From a bacterium (lineage in GTDB: Bacteria; JAMCPX01): a stretch of 28,905 nt of DNA. Position 1 is the stretch's first letter; every line of letters begins with the position of its first letter. The stretch lies in the NCBI GenBank assembly GCA_027364825.1, contig DAHXOM010000262.1, positions 1 through 28,905 on the forward strand, read 5' to 3'. The position numbers and the translations under genes are program-made. The notes under the pieces were generated by a model, which did not search any database, was not told the origin of the DNA, and saw only the letters and a list, made by a program, of their open reading frames with translations. Shown here piece by piece: positions 16,168 through 24,100 of this stretch.

Positions 16168-16826
16168 TGATTGTTACCGATAAAAAGCCAAGGCAGGAAG
16201 TTCTCGATGCACTGAAAGATTATCACAAGGTTTTTGTGATTGGCTGCGGCTCATGTGCTGCGGCAAGCAGGACCGGCGGTGAGGATGAATGCAGGGAGTG
16301 GGTCGATGAGCTTAAAAAGAACGGCAAAGAGCCCACGGGACATTTCATACCCGAGGAAACATGCCATGTGTTCCTTTTAAAAAGCATGCTGCGGCAGTCG
16401 GAACCGGCTGCCGGGTCCGATGTGTTCCTCGTCCTGTCATGCGGTGCAGGGGTTCAGGCTGTATCCGCAGCAACGGATAAGCCTGTTGTCGCAGGTCTGA
16501 ACAGCATGTTTCTCGGTACCACCTACAGGGCCGGAGAGTTCTTAAAGTACTGTTCCCTGTGCGGAAGCTGTGTGCTTTCCTCTACAGCGGGTATATGCCC
16601 TGTTACCCGCTGTCCAAAGGGATTGCTGAACGGTCCGTGCGGAGGTATGGTAAACGGCAAGTGCGAGGTTGACAGCGATATGAAATGTGTATGGGTTGAA
16701 ATATACGAAAGGTTAAAGTCCAGGAATAAAGAAAAGATACTTACTATGGTAAACAAACCAAAATCTTACGGCAACATAAGACATCAAAAGGTAGAGCCCA
16801 AAAAGCTTTCTAAAAAGGCACTATAA
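16167..16826 (+). CDS. metV: MetV-type methylenetetrahydrofolate reductase partner (Zn/Cys-rich)
   Basis: The 219-aa protein matches the 'methylenetetrahydrofolate reductase C-terminal domain' family, the MetV subunit that partners MetF in acetogens such as Moorella. Cys clusters: I-G-C-G-S-C-A-A near residue 27, then a C-terminal set including C-S-L-C-G-S-C, G-I-C-P-V-T-R-C-P-K, G-P-C-G-G and K-C-E-V, presumably binding zinc and/or iron-sulfur clusters. The N-terminal part resembles a nucleotide-binding fold (V-I-G-C-G-S and V-L-S-C-G-A-G-V-Q). Its stop overlaps the start of metF (TAATG), so subunits are coupled. This supports a ferredoxin- or complex-linked methyl branch rather than a plain methionine-supply MetF. 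Confidence 0.88.
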   Translation: MIVTDKKPRQEVLDALKDYHKVFVIGCGSCAAASRTGGEDECREWVDELKKNGKEPTGHFIPEETCHVFLLKSMLRQSEPAAGSDVFLVLSCGAGVQAVSAATDKPVVAGLNSMFLGTTYRAGEFLKYCSLCGSCVLSSTAGICPVTRCPKGLLNGPCGGMVNGKCEVDSDMKCVWVEIYERLKSRNKEKILTMVNKPKSYGNIRHQKVEPKKLSKKAL

Positions 16827-17689
16827 TGTCAAAACTCAGCGAAGCACTTAAAAACAAGGAATTTGTGATTACCGCAGAGCTTTCTCCAAGAAAGGGCACC
16901 ATTGTTTCCAATTTTATTAAAACGGTAAACGCCCTCAAGGATAAAGTACATGCCATAAATATTACCGACAATCAAAGGGCTGTGATGCGAATGAGTTCCC
17001 TGGTAGCTTCATACCTTGTTCTCAGGGAAGGCGTGGAACCCGTTTATCAGCTTACCTGCAGGGACAGGAACAGGCTTGCACTCCAGTCCGACCTTATCGG
17101 TGCGGCAACGCTCGGCATACAGAACGTGCTGGCACTCACCGGGGATCACCCGTCTGCCGGTGACGCTCCCGAGGCGAAACCCGTGTTCGATCTCGATGCA
17201 GCGACCCTTTTGCAAACCATAACAAAATTAAACAACGGTTTTGATCTGAACGGCCATCCGCTCAAGGGAGCTACGGATTTCTTTGCAGGTGCGGCACTCA
17301 CCCCTCAGACAGAGCCTCTTGAGCCAGTCCTCCTGGCAATGGAAAGGAAGATACATGCCGGTGCAAAATTTTTCCAGACACAGCCTGTTTTTGACACAGA
17401 AGCATTTGCGTCCTTCATGTCGAAAACAGCTCAATTTAATATCCCTGTTATGCCGGGCATACTGCTCCTGCACTCAGCAGAGCAGGCATTGAACCTGAAC
17501 GCCCACGTACCCGGTATAAAAATTCCGGATCCCTTAATCAAAAGGCTTGAAACAGCTTCTGATCCGCACAGAGAGGGGATAGCTATAGCGGCCGAACTTA
17601 TCGGCAATCTGAAACAAATTGCCCAGGGTGTGCATATAATGACCGTGGGTCAGGAAAAGGATATCCACACAGTACTTGAAAGGATTTGA
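16826..17689 (+). CDS. metF: Methylenetetrahydrofolate reductase
   Basis: Flavoprotein that reduces methylene-THF to methyl-THF. The 287 aa form the usual TIM-barrel: the catalytic Glu in I-T-A-E-L-S-P-R near residue 14, Y-Q-L-T-C-R-D-R-N near 75, A-L-T-G-D-H-P near 105 with the conserved Asp, and F-F-Q-T-Q-P-V-F-D near 180. Length matches bacterial MetF. It sits between metV and gcvT with overlapping or adjacent ends. In this company the product most likely serves the Wood-Ljungdahl or glycine branch. Confidence 0.95.
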   Translation: MSKLSEALKNKEFVITAELSPRKGTIVSNFIKTVNALKDKVHAINITDNQRAVMRMSSLVASYLVLREGVEPVYQLTCRDRNRLALQSDLIGAATLGIQNVLALTGDHPSAGDAPEAKPVFDLDAATLLQTITKLNNGFDLNGHPLKGATDFFAGAALTPQTEPLEPVLLAMERKIHAGAKFFQTQPVFDTEAFASFMSKTAQFNIPVMPGILLLHSAEQALNLNAHVPGIKIPDPLIKRLETASDPHREGIAIAAELIGNLKQIAQGVHIMTVGQEKDIHTVLERI

Positions 17690-17690
17690 T

Positions 17691-18761
17691 ATGAAACGAA
17701 CACCTCTTTATGAAACGCACAGGAAACTCGGAGCAAAGCTTATGGAATTCGGCGGTTATGATATGCCCCTCCAGTATACCGGTATTATCGATGAGCATCT
17801 TACGGTTAGGAATAAAGCCGGTATTTTTGATGTGAGTCATATGGGAGAAATATTTATCAGCGGGAAAGACGCGCTTGCTTTTTGTGAGTGGTTAACGCCC
17901 AATCATGTAGCAAGACTTTCCCCGGGTCAGGCCCAGTACAGCTTTTTACTCAACGAGCAGGGCGGTGTGATAGACGACCTGATCATTTACAGGCTGGACT
18001 CGGATTCTTTTATGTTTTGTGTTAACGCATCGAATACGGACAAGGATTACAGCTGGATACTATCGCATAAGAAGGGCAAGGTGATTATCGATAACAGGTC
18101 CGATGATATCGGCTTGATCTCGGTCCAGGGTCCATTGTCCGGTAAAATCATGGAACCGATCTTCAGTGATGCACACGACGTCAAGAGGTTCACTTTTAAG
18201 ACGGATACCTATAAAGGCAGGCAGGTATACCTGTCAAGGACCGGTTATACCGGTGAGGATGGTTATGAATGCTTTGTCGATAATCCCGTTGTTGTGGATC
18301 TCTGGAATGCAATCATGGAAAGCGGCGCTTCCTACGGCATAAAGCCGATAGGACTCGGTGCAAGAGATACCCTGCGTGCAGAGATGGGGTATCCGCTCTA
18401 CGGTATGGAACTGAATGATACAACGACACCGCTTTCGGCAAACCTCGGCTGGGTGATCAAGATTGATAAGGGCCCCTTTGTCGGCAGTGAGGCGCTGAAA
18501 TCCGTTGTCGAACATGGAGTTAACAAAAGGCTTGTAGGAATTATCATGAACGGAAAGTCCATTCCAAGGCATCAGAACCCTGTACAATGGAAGGACAGGA
18601 TTATCGGCGAGGTGACAACAGGCACGTATTCACCTTCGCTGTCCCGCGGTATTGCAATGGCGTATGTCGATAATGATGTTGAGAGCAACGAAGTCGGCAT
18701 AGACATCAGGAGCATCCTTCATACCGGGGCCGTGGTTCAGCTGCCGTTTATAAAAAAATAG
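17691..18761 (+). CDS. gcvT: Aminomethyltransferase (glycine cleavage T-protein)
   Basis: Transfers the methylene group between lipoyl-bound aminomethyl (on GcvH) and THF, releasing or consuming ammonia. I chose ATG 17691 (MKRTPLYETHRKLG, 356 aa), one nt after the metF stop, rather than an in-frame ATG 15 nt upstream within metF. Family marks: G-G-Y-D-M-P-L-Q-Y near residue 20, D-V-S-H-M-G-E, S-V-Q-G-P, S-R-T-G-Y-T-G-E-D-G-Y-E near 180 and L-G-A-R-D-T-L-R near 225. Part of the folD-metV-metF-gcv run. Confidence 0.96.
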   Translation: MKRTPLYETHRKLGAKLMEFGGYDMPLQYTGIIDEHLTVRNKAGIFDVSHMGEIFISGKDALAFCEWLTPNHVARLSPGQAQYSFLLNEQGGVIDDLIIYRLDSDSFMFCVNASNTDKDYSWILSHKKGKVIIDNRSDDIGLISVQGPLSGKIMEPIFSDAHDVKRFTFKTDTYKGRQVYLSRTGYTGEDGYECFVDNPVVVDLWNAIMESGASYGIKPIGLGARDTLRAEMGYPLYGMELNDTTTPLSANLGWVIKIDKGPFVGSEALKSVVEHGVNKRLVGIIMNGKSIPRHQNPVQWKDRIIGEVTTGTYSPSLSRGIAMAYVDNDVESNEVGIDIRSILHTGAVVQLPFIKK

Positions 18762-18773
18762 ATGGAGGTAACT

Positions 18774-19163
18774 ATGCAGGTACCAAAGGATTTAAAATAC
18801 ACAAAGGATCACGAATGGGCACGTGTTGAAGGCGCTACAGTTTCCGTCGGTATAACGGATTATGCCCAGGATAAACTTGGCGACGTGGTATTCATAGAGA
18901 TTGAGAACGGAGGAACAAGGGTAAAGCAGGGTGAAAAGTTCGGCACCGTAGAATCGGTAAAATCCGTTTCAGACCTGTTCTCACCGCTCAGCGGCAAGAT
19001 AACGGATGTTAACAAGGATCTTCTTGAACACCCCGAATACGTCAACAAAGACCCGTACGGAAAGGCGTGGATGATCAAGCTCGCAGCGGATGCAGTTAAA
19101 GATGAGATGTCTCAATTGATGGATGCGGATGCTTATGAAAAGTACTGCAAGGAAGCAGGTTAA
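18774..19163 (+). CDS. gcvH: Glycine cleavage H-protein (lipoyl carrier)
   Basis: Shuttles the lipoyl-bound aminomethyl group among P, T and L proteins. I chose ATG 18774 (MQVPKDLKYTKDHEW, 129 aa), because an upstream in-frame ATG at 18762 overlaps the ribosome binding site GGAGG that serves 18774. The lipoylated lysine is Lys63 in G-T-V-E-S-V-K-S-V-S-D. Immediately after the stop begins a nonamer repeat block that reaches the next gene. Confidence 0.96.
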   Translation: MQVPKDLKYTKDHEWARVEGATVSVGITDYAQDKLGDVVFIEIENGGTRVKQGEKFGTVESVKSVSDLFSPLSGKITDVNKDLLEHPEYVNKDPYGKAWMIKLAADAVKDEMSQLMDADAYEKYCKEAG

Positions 19164-19211
19164 CGGTTTGAACCGGTTGAACGGTTTGAACGATTGGAAC
19201 GGGATTTAACG
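19162..19211. repeat. Nonamer repeat block (copy 2) in the gcvH-gcvPA gap
   Basis: Five contiguous 9-nt units (cggtttgaa, ccggttgaa, cggtttgaa, cgattggaa, cgggattta) fill the whole gap between gcvH and gcvPA. The block leaves no recognisable Shine-Dalgarno in front of the gcvPA ATG. Confidence 0.75.
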
Positions 19212-20600
19212 ATGAAACTGCCATTTATATCTATAACCGGGCATGAAAAGCAGCAGATGCTTGATGCCATTGGCGTAAAAAGCATTGAGGAACTGTTTTC
19301 CGGTATTCCGGAATCCATAAGAAAGGATGCAGAAAAGGCATTTCAGGGTTCACATCCTTTTTCATCACCCCTCCCTGAACCGGAGGTCATTGAAGAGCTC
19401 CGTGCATTAGCAGAAGAGAACGGTAAAACCGTACAGAAAATAAACTTTGCAGGCGGCGGTGCCTATGGACACTTTATTCCATCGGCACTGAACTATGTAC
19501 TCAGCCGTTCCGAGTTTGTTACGAGCTATACCCCCTATCAGGCGGAGATAGCCCAGGGCACCCTGCAATCCGTTTTTGAGTTCCAGAGCTATATCGCGAT
19601 GCTTACCGGTATGGATCTGGCAAATGCATCAATGTACGACGGTGCTTCTGCGTGTGCGGAATCCGTGCTGATGGCAATGCGTATATCCGGGAAACGGCGC
19701 ATACTGGTTTCAAAGGCGCTGCACCCGCATTACCAGGAAGTGATCAATACCTATACGCAGGGTATGGATGTGGATATCGAGTATATACCGTATGATCCCG
19801 GAACAGGGATTACCTCGGCATCCGCACTCAATACTGCATTGGACGAAACGGCCGCATGCTTTGTTGCAGGTTATCCGAATTTCTTCGGTATCATAGAACC
19901 CATTGACAGCCTTTTCAGGATGGCCGCAGAAAAAAAGGCCCTGTCTATAGCGGTTATAACAGAAGCGATGTCAACCGGTTTCCTGGTGCCGCCCGGCAGG
20001 CTTGGTGCCGCTATAACTGCAATGGAGTGTCAGTCGTTCGGTGTGCCGCTTTCCTTCGGGGGACCTTACATCGGCGTTATTGCCTCAAGGAAAGAATTTG
20101 TAAGGCAGCTTCCCGGAAGGCTTGTCGGTGAGACCGTGGATAAGGAAGGCAGCAGGGCATACACACTCACGCTTTCGACCAGGGAGCAGCATATCCGCAG
20201 GGAAAAAGCCACGTCGAATATATGCAGCAATGAAGGATTGCTTGCAATAGCAGTGGCGATATACCTGGCACTTGCCGGAAAAAGCGGGCTTATGCACACG
20301 GCACGCCTTAATCATGAGAATACCGTCTATCTGCACAGCAAGCTCGAAGGATTAAACGGTGTAAGCTTTCCATTCAATAGTCCATTTTTCAATGAATTTG
20401 TTGTCAGGATTAAAAATCTTAACGATATTTACAATGACCTGTTAAAGGGCGGGTACCTGCCCGGTGTGATGCTTGAACCTTACTATAAGGATATGCAAGA
20501 GTGCATGCTGGTCAATGCCACGGAGATGCATACGCAAGAGCAAATGGACAAATTTGTAAAGAAAATAAAAAAAATATGTGTCGGGAGTTCGGAAGTATAG
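19212..20600 (+). CDS. gcvPA: Glycine dehydrogenase (decarboxylating) subunit 1
   Basis: N-terminal half of the two-subunit P-protein; with GcvPB it decarboxylates glycine and loads aminomethyl onto GcvH, or runs in reverse. I chose ATG 19212 (MKLPFISIT, 462 aa); an in-frame TTG at 19194 lies inside the repeat. Family features: F-A-G-G-G-A-Y-G-H-F-I-P near residue 85, Y-T-P-Y-Q-A-E-I-A-Q-G near 110, S-F-G-G-P-Y-I-G-V-I-A near 285 and the T-S-N-I-C-S-N-E segment near 340. The PLP lysine is on the other subunit, GcvPB, which is not found downstream: the next gene is a thiolase. Confidence 0.95.
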   Translation: MKLPFISITGHEKQQMLDAIGVKSIEELFSGIPESIRKDAEKAFQGSHPFSSPLPEPEVIEELRALAEENGKTVQKINFAGGGAYGHFIPSALNYVLSRSEFVTSYTPYQAEIAQGTLQSVFEFQSYIAMLTGMDLANASMYDGASACAESVLMAMRISGKRRILVSKALHPHYQEVINTYTQGMDVDIEYIPYDPGTGITSASALNTALDETAACFVAGYPNFFGIIEPIDSLFRMAAEKKALSIAVITEAMSTGFLVPPGRLGAAITAMECQSFGVPLSFGGPYIGVIASRKEFVRQLPGRLVGETVDKEGSRAYTLTLSTREQHIRREKATSNICSNEGLLAIAVAIYLALAGKSGLMHTARLNHENTVYLHSKLEGLNGVSFPFNSPFFNEFVVRIKNLNDIYNDLLKGGYLPGVMLEPYYKDMQECMLVNATEMHTQEQMDKFVKKIKKICVGSSEV

Positions 20601-20612
20601 TAACGAAGTCCC

Positions 20613-20633
20613 CCCCTCTTAAGATAAGAGGGG
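20613..20633. terminator. 9-bp perfect hairpin after gcvPA
   Basis: cccctctta / taagagggg with loop aga, 13 nt past the gcvPA stop. No T-run. First of three related palindromes in the gap, so it may be a repeated element serving as a terminator. Confidence 0.45.
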
Positions 20634-20741
20634 AGCAGGGGGCGTTATGAAACAAGAAGAATCCGTAACTCCCTTAATTCCCTCTTAACCTAAGAGGGAT
20701 AACGCAAAAGAATCCTCTGCTTAATCTAAGAAGGGAGGAGA
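20613..20741. repeat. Cluster of three CCTCTTAA-type palindromes
   Basis: Three related stems share the core CTTA-nnn-TAAG: 20613-20633 (9-bp arms), 20679-20699 (tccctctta / taagaggga, loop acc) and an imperfect one around 20713-20739. A further 7-bp inverted pair, gcgttat (20642-20648) and ataacgc (20699-20705), links the first two. Fills most of the 175-nt gap between gcvPA and the thiolase gene. Confidence 0.6.
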
Positions 20742-20775
20742 ATAAAAAGACATTGCGAAACAGGGAGGTCAGGAA

Positions 20776-21951
20776 ATGAAAAAAAGTGTAATTGTGAGCG
20801 CGGCGAGAACTCCGGTAGGCAGTTTCCTGGGATCTCTATCCGGTGTGGCCGCACCGCGGCTCGGCAGTATAGCAATAAAAGAGGCTGTTAAACGGGCAGG
20901 TATCGATGCTTCGAAGATAGATGAAGTAATCATGGGCAATGTACTGACCGGCGGCGAGGGCCAGGCGCCTGCACGCCAGGCCATGCGTTATGCGGGCATA
21001 CCGGACAACACAGGTGCATTAACAATAAACAAGGTCTGTGGATCCGGTGTTAAATCGGTTATGCTTGCGGACCAGATTATACGTACAGGTGACGCAAAAA
21101 TAATTATTGCTGGCGGTATGGAGAATATGAGCAGTGCACCGTACTTCCTTGAAAAGGCACGGTCAGGCTACAGGATGGGCAACGGCAACCTGATAGATTC
21201 CATGATCTGGGACGGGTTGTGGGATCCGTATAATAATTTTCATATGGGTAATGCCGCTGAGTTATGTGCAAAGGAATACCATTATACGAGACAAGCGCAG
21301 GATGCGTTTGCCGTAGAAAGTTATAAACGCTCTCAGCATGCAATAGCCCAGGGTTTGTTTAAGAAGGAGATTGTAACGGTAGAGATTCAGGGAAAGAAGG
21401 GCGCTGTGATTGTCGATCAGGACGAAGAGCCGGCAAAGGTTGATTTTGCAAAGATCCCTTCATTAAAGCCCGCTTTTATAAAAGACGGCACGGTGACAGC
21501 GGCGAATGCTTCTACGATAAACGACGGCGCAGGTGCCGTTGCTGTTGTTGATGAGGATTATGCAAAGGAATTGGGGTTGAAACCCATCGCAAGGATCGTG
21601 GCATCAGCGCAGGCTGCAAAAGCCCCGGAATGGTTTACCCTGGCCCCGGTGGATGCAATCAAGAATGTCCTGAAAAAGGCGGGGATGTCAACAGGCAGCA
21701 TAGATCTTTATGAGATCAACGAAGCCTTCGCTGTCGTTACCATGGTTGCCATGGATCAACTCGGTCTTGATCATGCAAAGGTGAACGTCAGGGGCGGGGC
21801 TGTTTCCATAGGTCATCCTATAGGTGCATCAGGGACAAGACTGCTTGTAACGCTCCTCCATGCAATGCAGGATATGAACAAATCAACCGGGCTTGTTACG
21901 CTCTGCATAGGAGGCGGAGAAGCCGTTGCCCTGATAGTAGAAAGAATGTGA
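20776..21951 (+). CDS. Acetyl-CoA C-acetyltransferase (thiolase)
   Basis: Reversible condensation of two acetyl-CoA to acetoacetyl-CoA, or thiolytic cleavage in beta-oxidation. The 391 aa contain the nucleophile Cys88 (N-K-V-C-G-S-G), G-G-M-E-N-M-S-S-A-P-Y, N-E-A-F-A, His347 (G-H-P-I-G-A-S-G) and Cys377 (C-I-G-G-G-E-A): all catalytic positions of biosynthetic-type thiolase. Ribosome binding site GGGAGG. Its stop (TGA) overlaps the GTG start of the next gene. With the two dehydrogenases upstream it suggests acyl-CoA metabolism, but the pathway is not complete in this window. Confidence 0.95.
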   Translation: MKKSVIVSAARTPVGSFLGSLSGVAAPRLGSIAIKEAVKRAGIDASKIDEVIMGNVLTGGEGQAPARQAMRYAGIPDNTGALTINKVCGSGVKSVMLADQIIRTGDAKIIIAGGMENMSSAPYFLEKARSGYRMGNGNLIDSMIWDGLWDPYNNFHMGNAAELCAKEYHYTRQAQDAFAVESYKRSQHAIAQGLFKKEIVTVEIQGKKGAVIVDQDEEPAKVDFAKIPSLKPAFIKDGTVTAANASTINDGAGAVAVVDEDYAKELGLKPIARIVASAQAAKAPEWFTLAPVDAIKNVLKKAGMSTGSIDLYEINEAFAVVTMVAMDQLGLDHAKVNVRGGAVSIGHPIGASGTRLLVTLLHAMQDMNKSTGLVTLCIGGGEAVALIVERM

Positions 21952-22520
21952 TTGATTATACAGCTCTCTTAAGAGAAAAACTAAACAGTCTGAAGCCCAG
22001 GGAGCTTTTTTCTGAAAAAATGAAAAAGGCGGCTGTTCTTGCTTTGTTTTCCAATGCTCATGGCGATACGGAGCTTATTCTTACCAGAAAGGCTCAGGAT
22101 ATCGGGTATCATTCGGACCAGATCTCGTTCCCGGGCGGTACGGTCGAAGACAGTGAAACGACGATCCAGACGGCGTTGCGGGAAACAAAAGAGGAGATAG
22201 GCATCGATAAAAAATTCATTGAAATAATCGGCAGGTTTCACGACGATTCGGTCCCGATCAGTAAATTCATAGTTACGCCCTACGCCGCACTTTTAAAAAC
22301 AAAACCGGTTTTCAAGGTTCAGGCATCAGAGGTAAAAGAGGTGTTTACCGTACCGTTTGAGTTCTTTCTCGATGAGTCGAACTACACCCCGCAGAATGTG
22401 GTCATCCGTGGAAACGATCTGACCGTGGACGGGTACAACTACAACAACCGTATCATATGGGGGCTGACCTGCCGCTTTATCAGAACGCTCGTCGAGATCA
22501 TTAAAGATACGTCCCTCTGA
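21948..22520 (+). CDS. CoA pyrophosphatase, Nudix family
   Basis: The 190-aa protein carries a perfect Nudix box (GGTVEDSETTIQTALRETKEEIGI split as G-x5-E-x7-R-E-x2-E-E-x-G) at about residues 63-86. The L-I-L-T-R-K-A-x-D-I-G-Y-H-S-D-Q-I-S-F-P-G-G run before it is the CoA-pyrophosphatase (NudL/YeaB) signature. Hydrolyses CoA to 3',5'-ADP and 4'-phosphopantetheine, or oxidised CoA. GTG start inside the thiolase stop (ATGTGA) gives translational coupling, consistent with a CoA-related role. Confidence 0.9.
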   Translation: MIDYTALLREKLNSLKPRELFSEKMKKAAVLALFSNAHGDTELILTRKAQDIGYHSDQISFPGGTVEDSETTIQTALRETKEEIGIDKKFIEIIGRFHDDSVPISKFIVTPYAALLKTKPVFKVQASEVKEVFTVPFEFFLDESNYTPQNVVIRGNDLTVDGYNYNNRIIWGLTCRFIRTLVEIIKDTSL

Positions 22521-22560
22521 CCGCATGGACAGGCTCATGGGTTTGTGATAGATAAAAGCC

Positions 22561-23709
22561 ATGATGCCTGTAATAGATCATATTTATAACCTTTCCGTAA
22601 AGATCGGAAAACGCGGGACTGCGACGGAAGGGGAATACAGGGCGCGGGATTATATCAAGAATACGTTTGACCGCATGGGTATCCGGAATTCCACGGAGCA
22701 GTTCAAAACAATCACATCTTTTTCGTATCCCTATATCCTGATCTATCTTACGAGTGTTGCCGGAGCGATCTTTCTCTTGTTGCATCGTCCGGTTATTTCG
22801 ATCCTCCTGACCGGTATCGGAGCAGTGACATTCTTTTTGGAGAACACATCGTTTGAGCTCGTGGCATCGTTACTGCCGAAAAGGACGTCGAGCAATGTAA
22901 TCGGCTATATCCCTGCCGCGAGAGGGCATAAAAAAAGGGTAATAGTAACTGCACATTATGATTCCTCCCGTTCCGGTATCATGTTCTCGCCAAGCTTTGT
23001 GAAGGGCTTCAGAAATACGTTTATCGGTCTTGTCATATCCCTTTTTTCAATGTTCATTCTTACAGCCATGTACTGGATTACCCACGTTGTATGGCTCAAG
23101 ATACTTGTTGGTATCCTGGCGCTTGATCCCCTTGTAACAGTCGGATTGCTGATCCATAGAGAGATAAAAGGTGATTATACTCATGGTGCGAACGATAATG
23201 CATCCGGTGTCGGCGTACTCCTCGGTATAGCGGAAAAATTCAAGAAAGAGCCGCTTGCCAATACAGAACTTTACCTTGTAGCAACAGGGGCGGAAGAGGT
23301 CGGCATGGTCGGCATGGCAGCATTTGTAAAACTGAATCAGAAGCTCTTAAATGATGCGCTTATCATCAATATAGACAACTGCGGTGCCGGGCAGGTCGCC
23401 TACATCGTCGAAGAGGGGATGATAAAAAAGTATCCTGCAGAACACGGCCTGGTCGCAATGGCAGACCAGCTCCGGAAAAAGGGGTTTGAAAACGTCAAAC
23501 CGAGGGTCTTTACAACAATGTCCACGGATGCGCTCGTGCCGCTGGCAAGGGGATATAAGTCGATGAGCATCATGGCATTTGACCATGAGGGGATATTGCC
23601 CAACTGGCACTGGGAAACCGATATCTTCGAGAACGTCCAGCCTGCGGCCGTCAACCTTGCGTACGACTTCACCTCAGAGTTGATAAAGACGATTGATTCG
23701 AACAACTAA
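22561..23709 (+). CDS. Membrane-embedded M28-family metallopeptidase
   Basis: The 382 aa contain the di-zinc ligands of M28 aminopeptidases: His132 (V-T-A-H-Y-D-S-S), Asp212 (G-A-N-D-N-A-S-G-V), Glu245/Glu246 (A-T-G-A-E-E-V-G), Asp272 (I-N-I-D-N-C-G) and a late His (M-A-F-D-H-E-G). Two membrane segments lie before the catalytic part (about 55-75 and 77-94). Two more (about 153-173 and 178-199) are inserted between His132 and Asp212, a gap of about 80 residues where soluble M28 enzymes have a much shorter one. The substrate is unknown, probably membrane-near peptides. Starts 40 nt after the Nudix gene, no strong ribosome binding site; ATG-ATG double start. Confidence 0.85.
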   Translation: MMPVIDHIYNLSVKIGKRGTATEGEYRARDYIKNTFDRMGIRNSTEQFKTITSFSYPYILIYLTSVAGAIFLLLHRPVISILLTGIGAVTFFLENTSFELVASLLPKRTSSNVIGYIPAARGHKKRVIVTAHYDSSRSGIMFSPSFVKGFRNTFIGLVISLFSMFILTAMYWITHVVWLKILVGILALDPLVTVGLLIHREIKGDYTHGANDNASGVGVLLGIAEKFKKEPLANTELYLVATGAEEVGMVGMAAFVKLNQKLLNDALIINIDNCGAGQVAYIVEEGMIKKYPAEHGLVAMADQLRKKGFENVKPRVFTTMSTDALVPLARGYKSMSIMAFDHEGILPNWHWETDIFENVQPAAVNLAYDFTSELIKTIDSNN

Positions 23710-23722
23710 ATCCGTTCAAGCA

Positions 23723-24006
23723 GTTTAAACGGTTCAAACGGTTTAATCGGTTTAAACTGTTTAAACGTTTTGAGCGGATTGAACTGAATTATGATTGAAC
23801 GGTTTAATCGGTTTAAACGGCTTGAACTTCTTAATAGGACGGTTTGAACTGCTGGAACGAATTGATCTCTTTCATAAATAAAAACGCTTTAAATAATTAA
23901 CCCTTGCTTTATACGCTATTTTGTAGTATTATTCCCCTGCTTTAACGGTTTGAACGTCTTAAACGGTTTAAACGGATTGAACTGAGTTATTATTGAACGG
24001 TTTAAA
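23723..24006. repeat. Left ~280-bp direct repeat of the nonamer element
   Basis: Built of 9-nt units (consensus CGGTTTAAA, with Pme-type GTTTAAAC palindromes) at both ends and a conserved non-nonamer core (about 23850-23940). Matches 24548-24814 in order and nearly base for base; the left copy has two additional nonamers. A third, partial copy (69 nt) of its segment 23766-23834 stands at 24007-24075, just before the gene. Confidence 0.85.
23904..23932 (+). promoter_or_regulatory. Promoter-like core within the left repeat
   Basis: TTGCTT (23904-23909), 17-nt spacer, TATTAT (23927-23932). The same arrangement recurs in the right repeat. It lies 168 nt before the four-helix-bundle ATG and could transcribe it through the nonamer tract. 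Confidence 0.5.
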
Positions 24007-24075
24007 CGTTTTGAGCGGACTGAACTGAATTATGATTGAACGGTTTAATCGGTTTAAACGATTTGAACTTCTTAA
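24007..24075. repeat. Third, partial copy of the nonamer element
   Basis: Sixty-nine nt that repeat positions 23766-23834 almost exactly, including the in-frame ATG at 24032. It runs up to 26 nt before the start codon of the four-helix-bundle gene. Confidence 0.75.
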
Positions 24076-24100
24076 ACGATTTTATAATAGGGAGGAAAAC

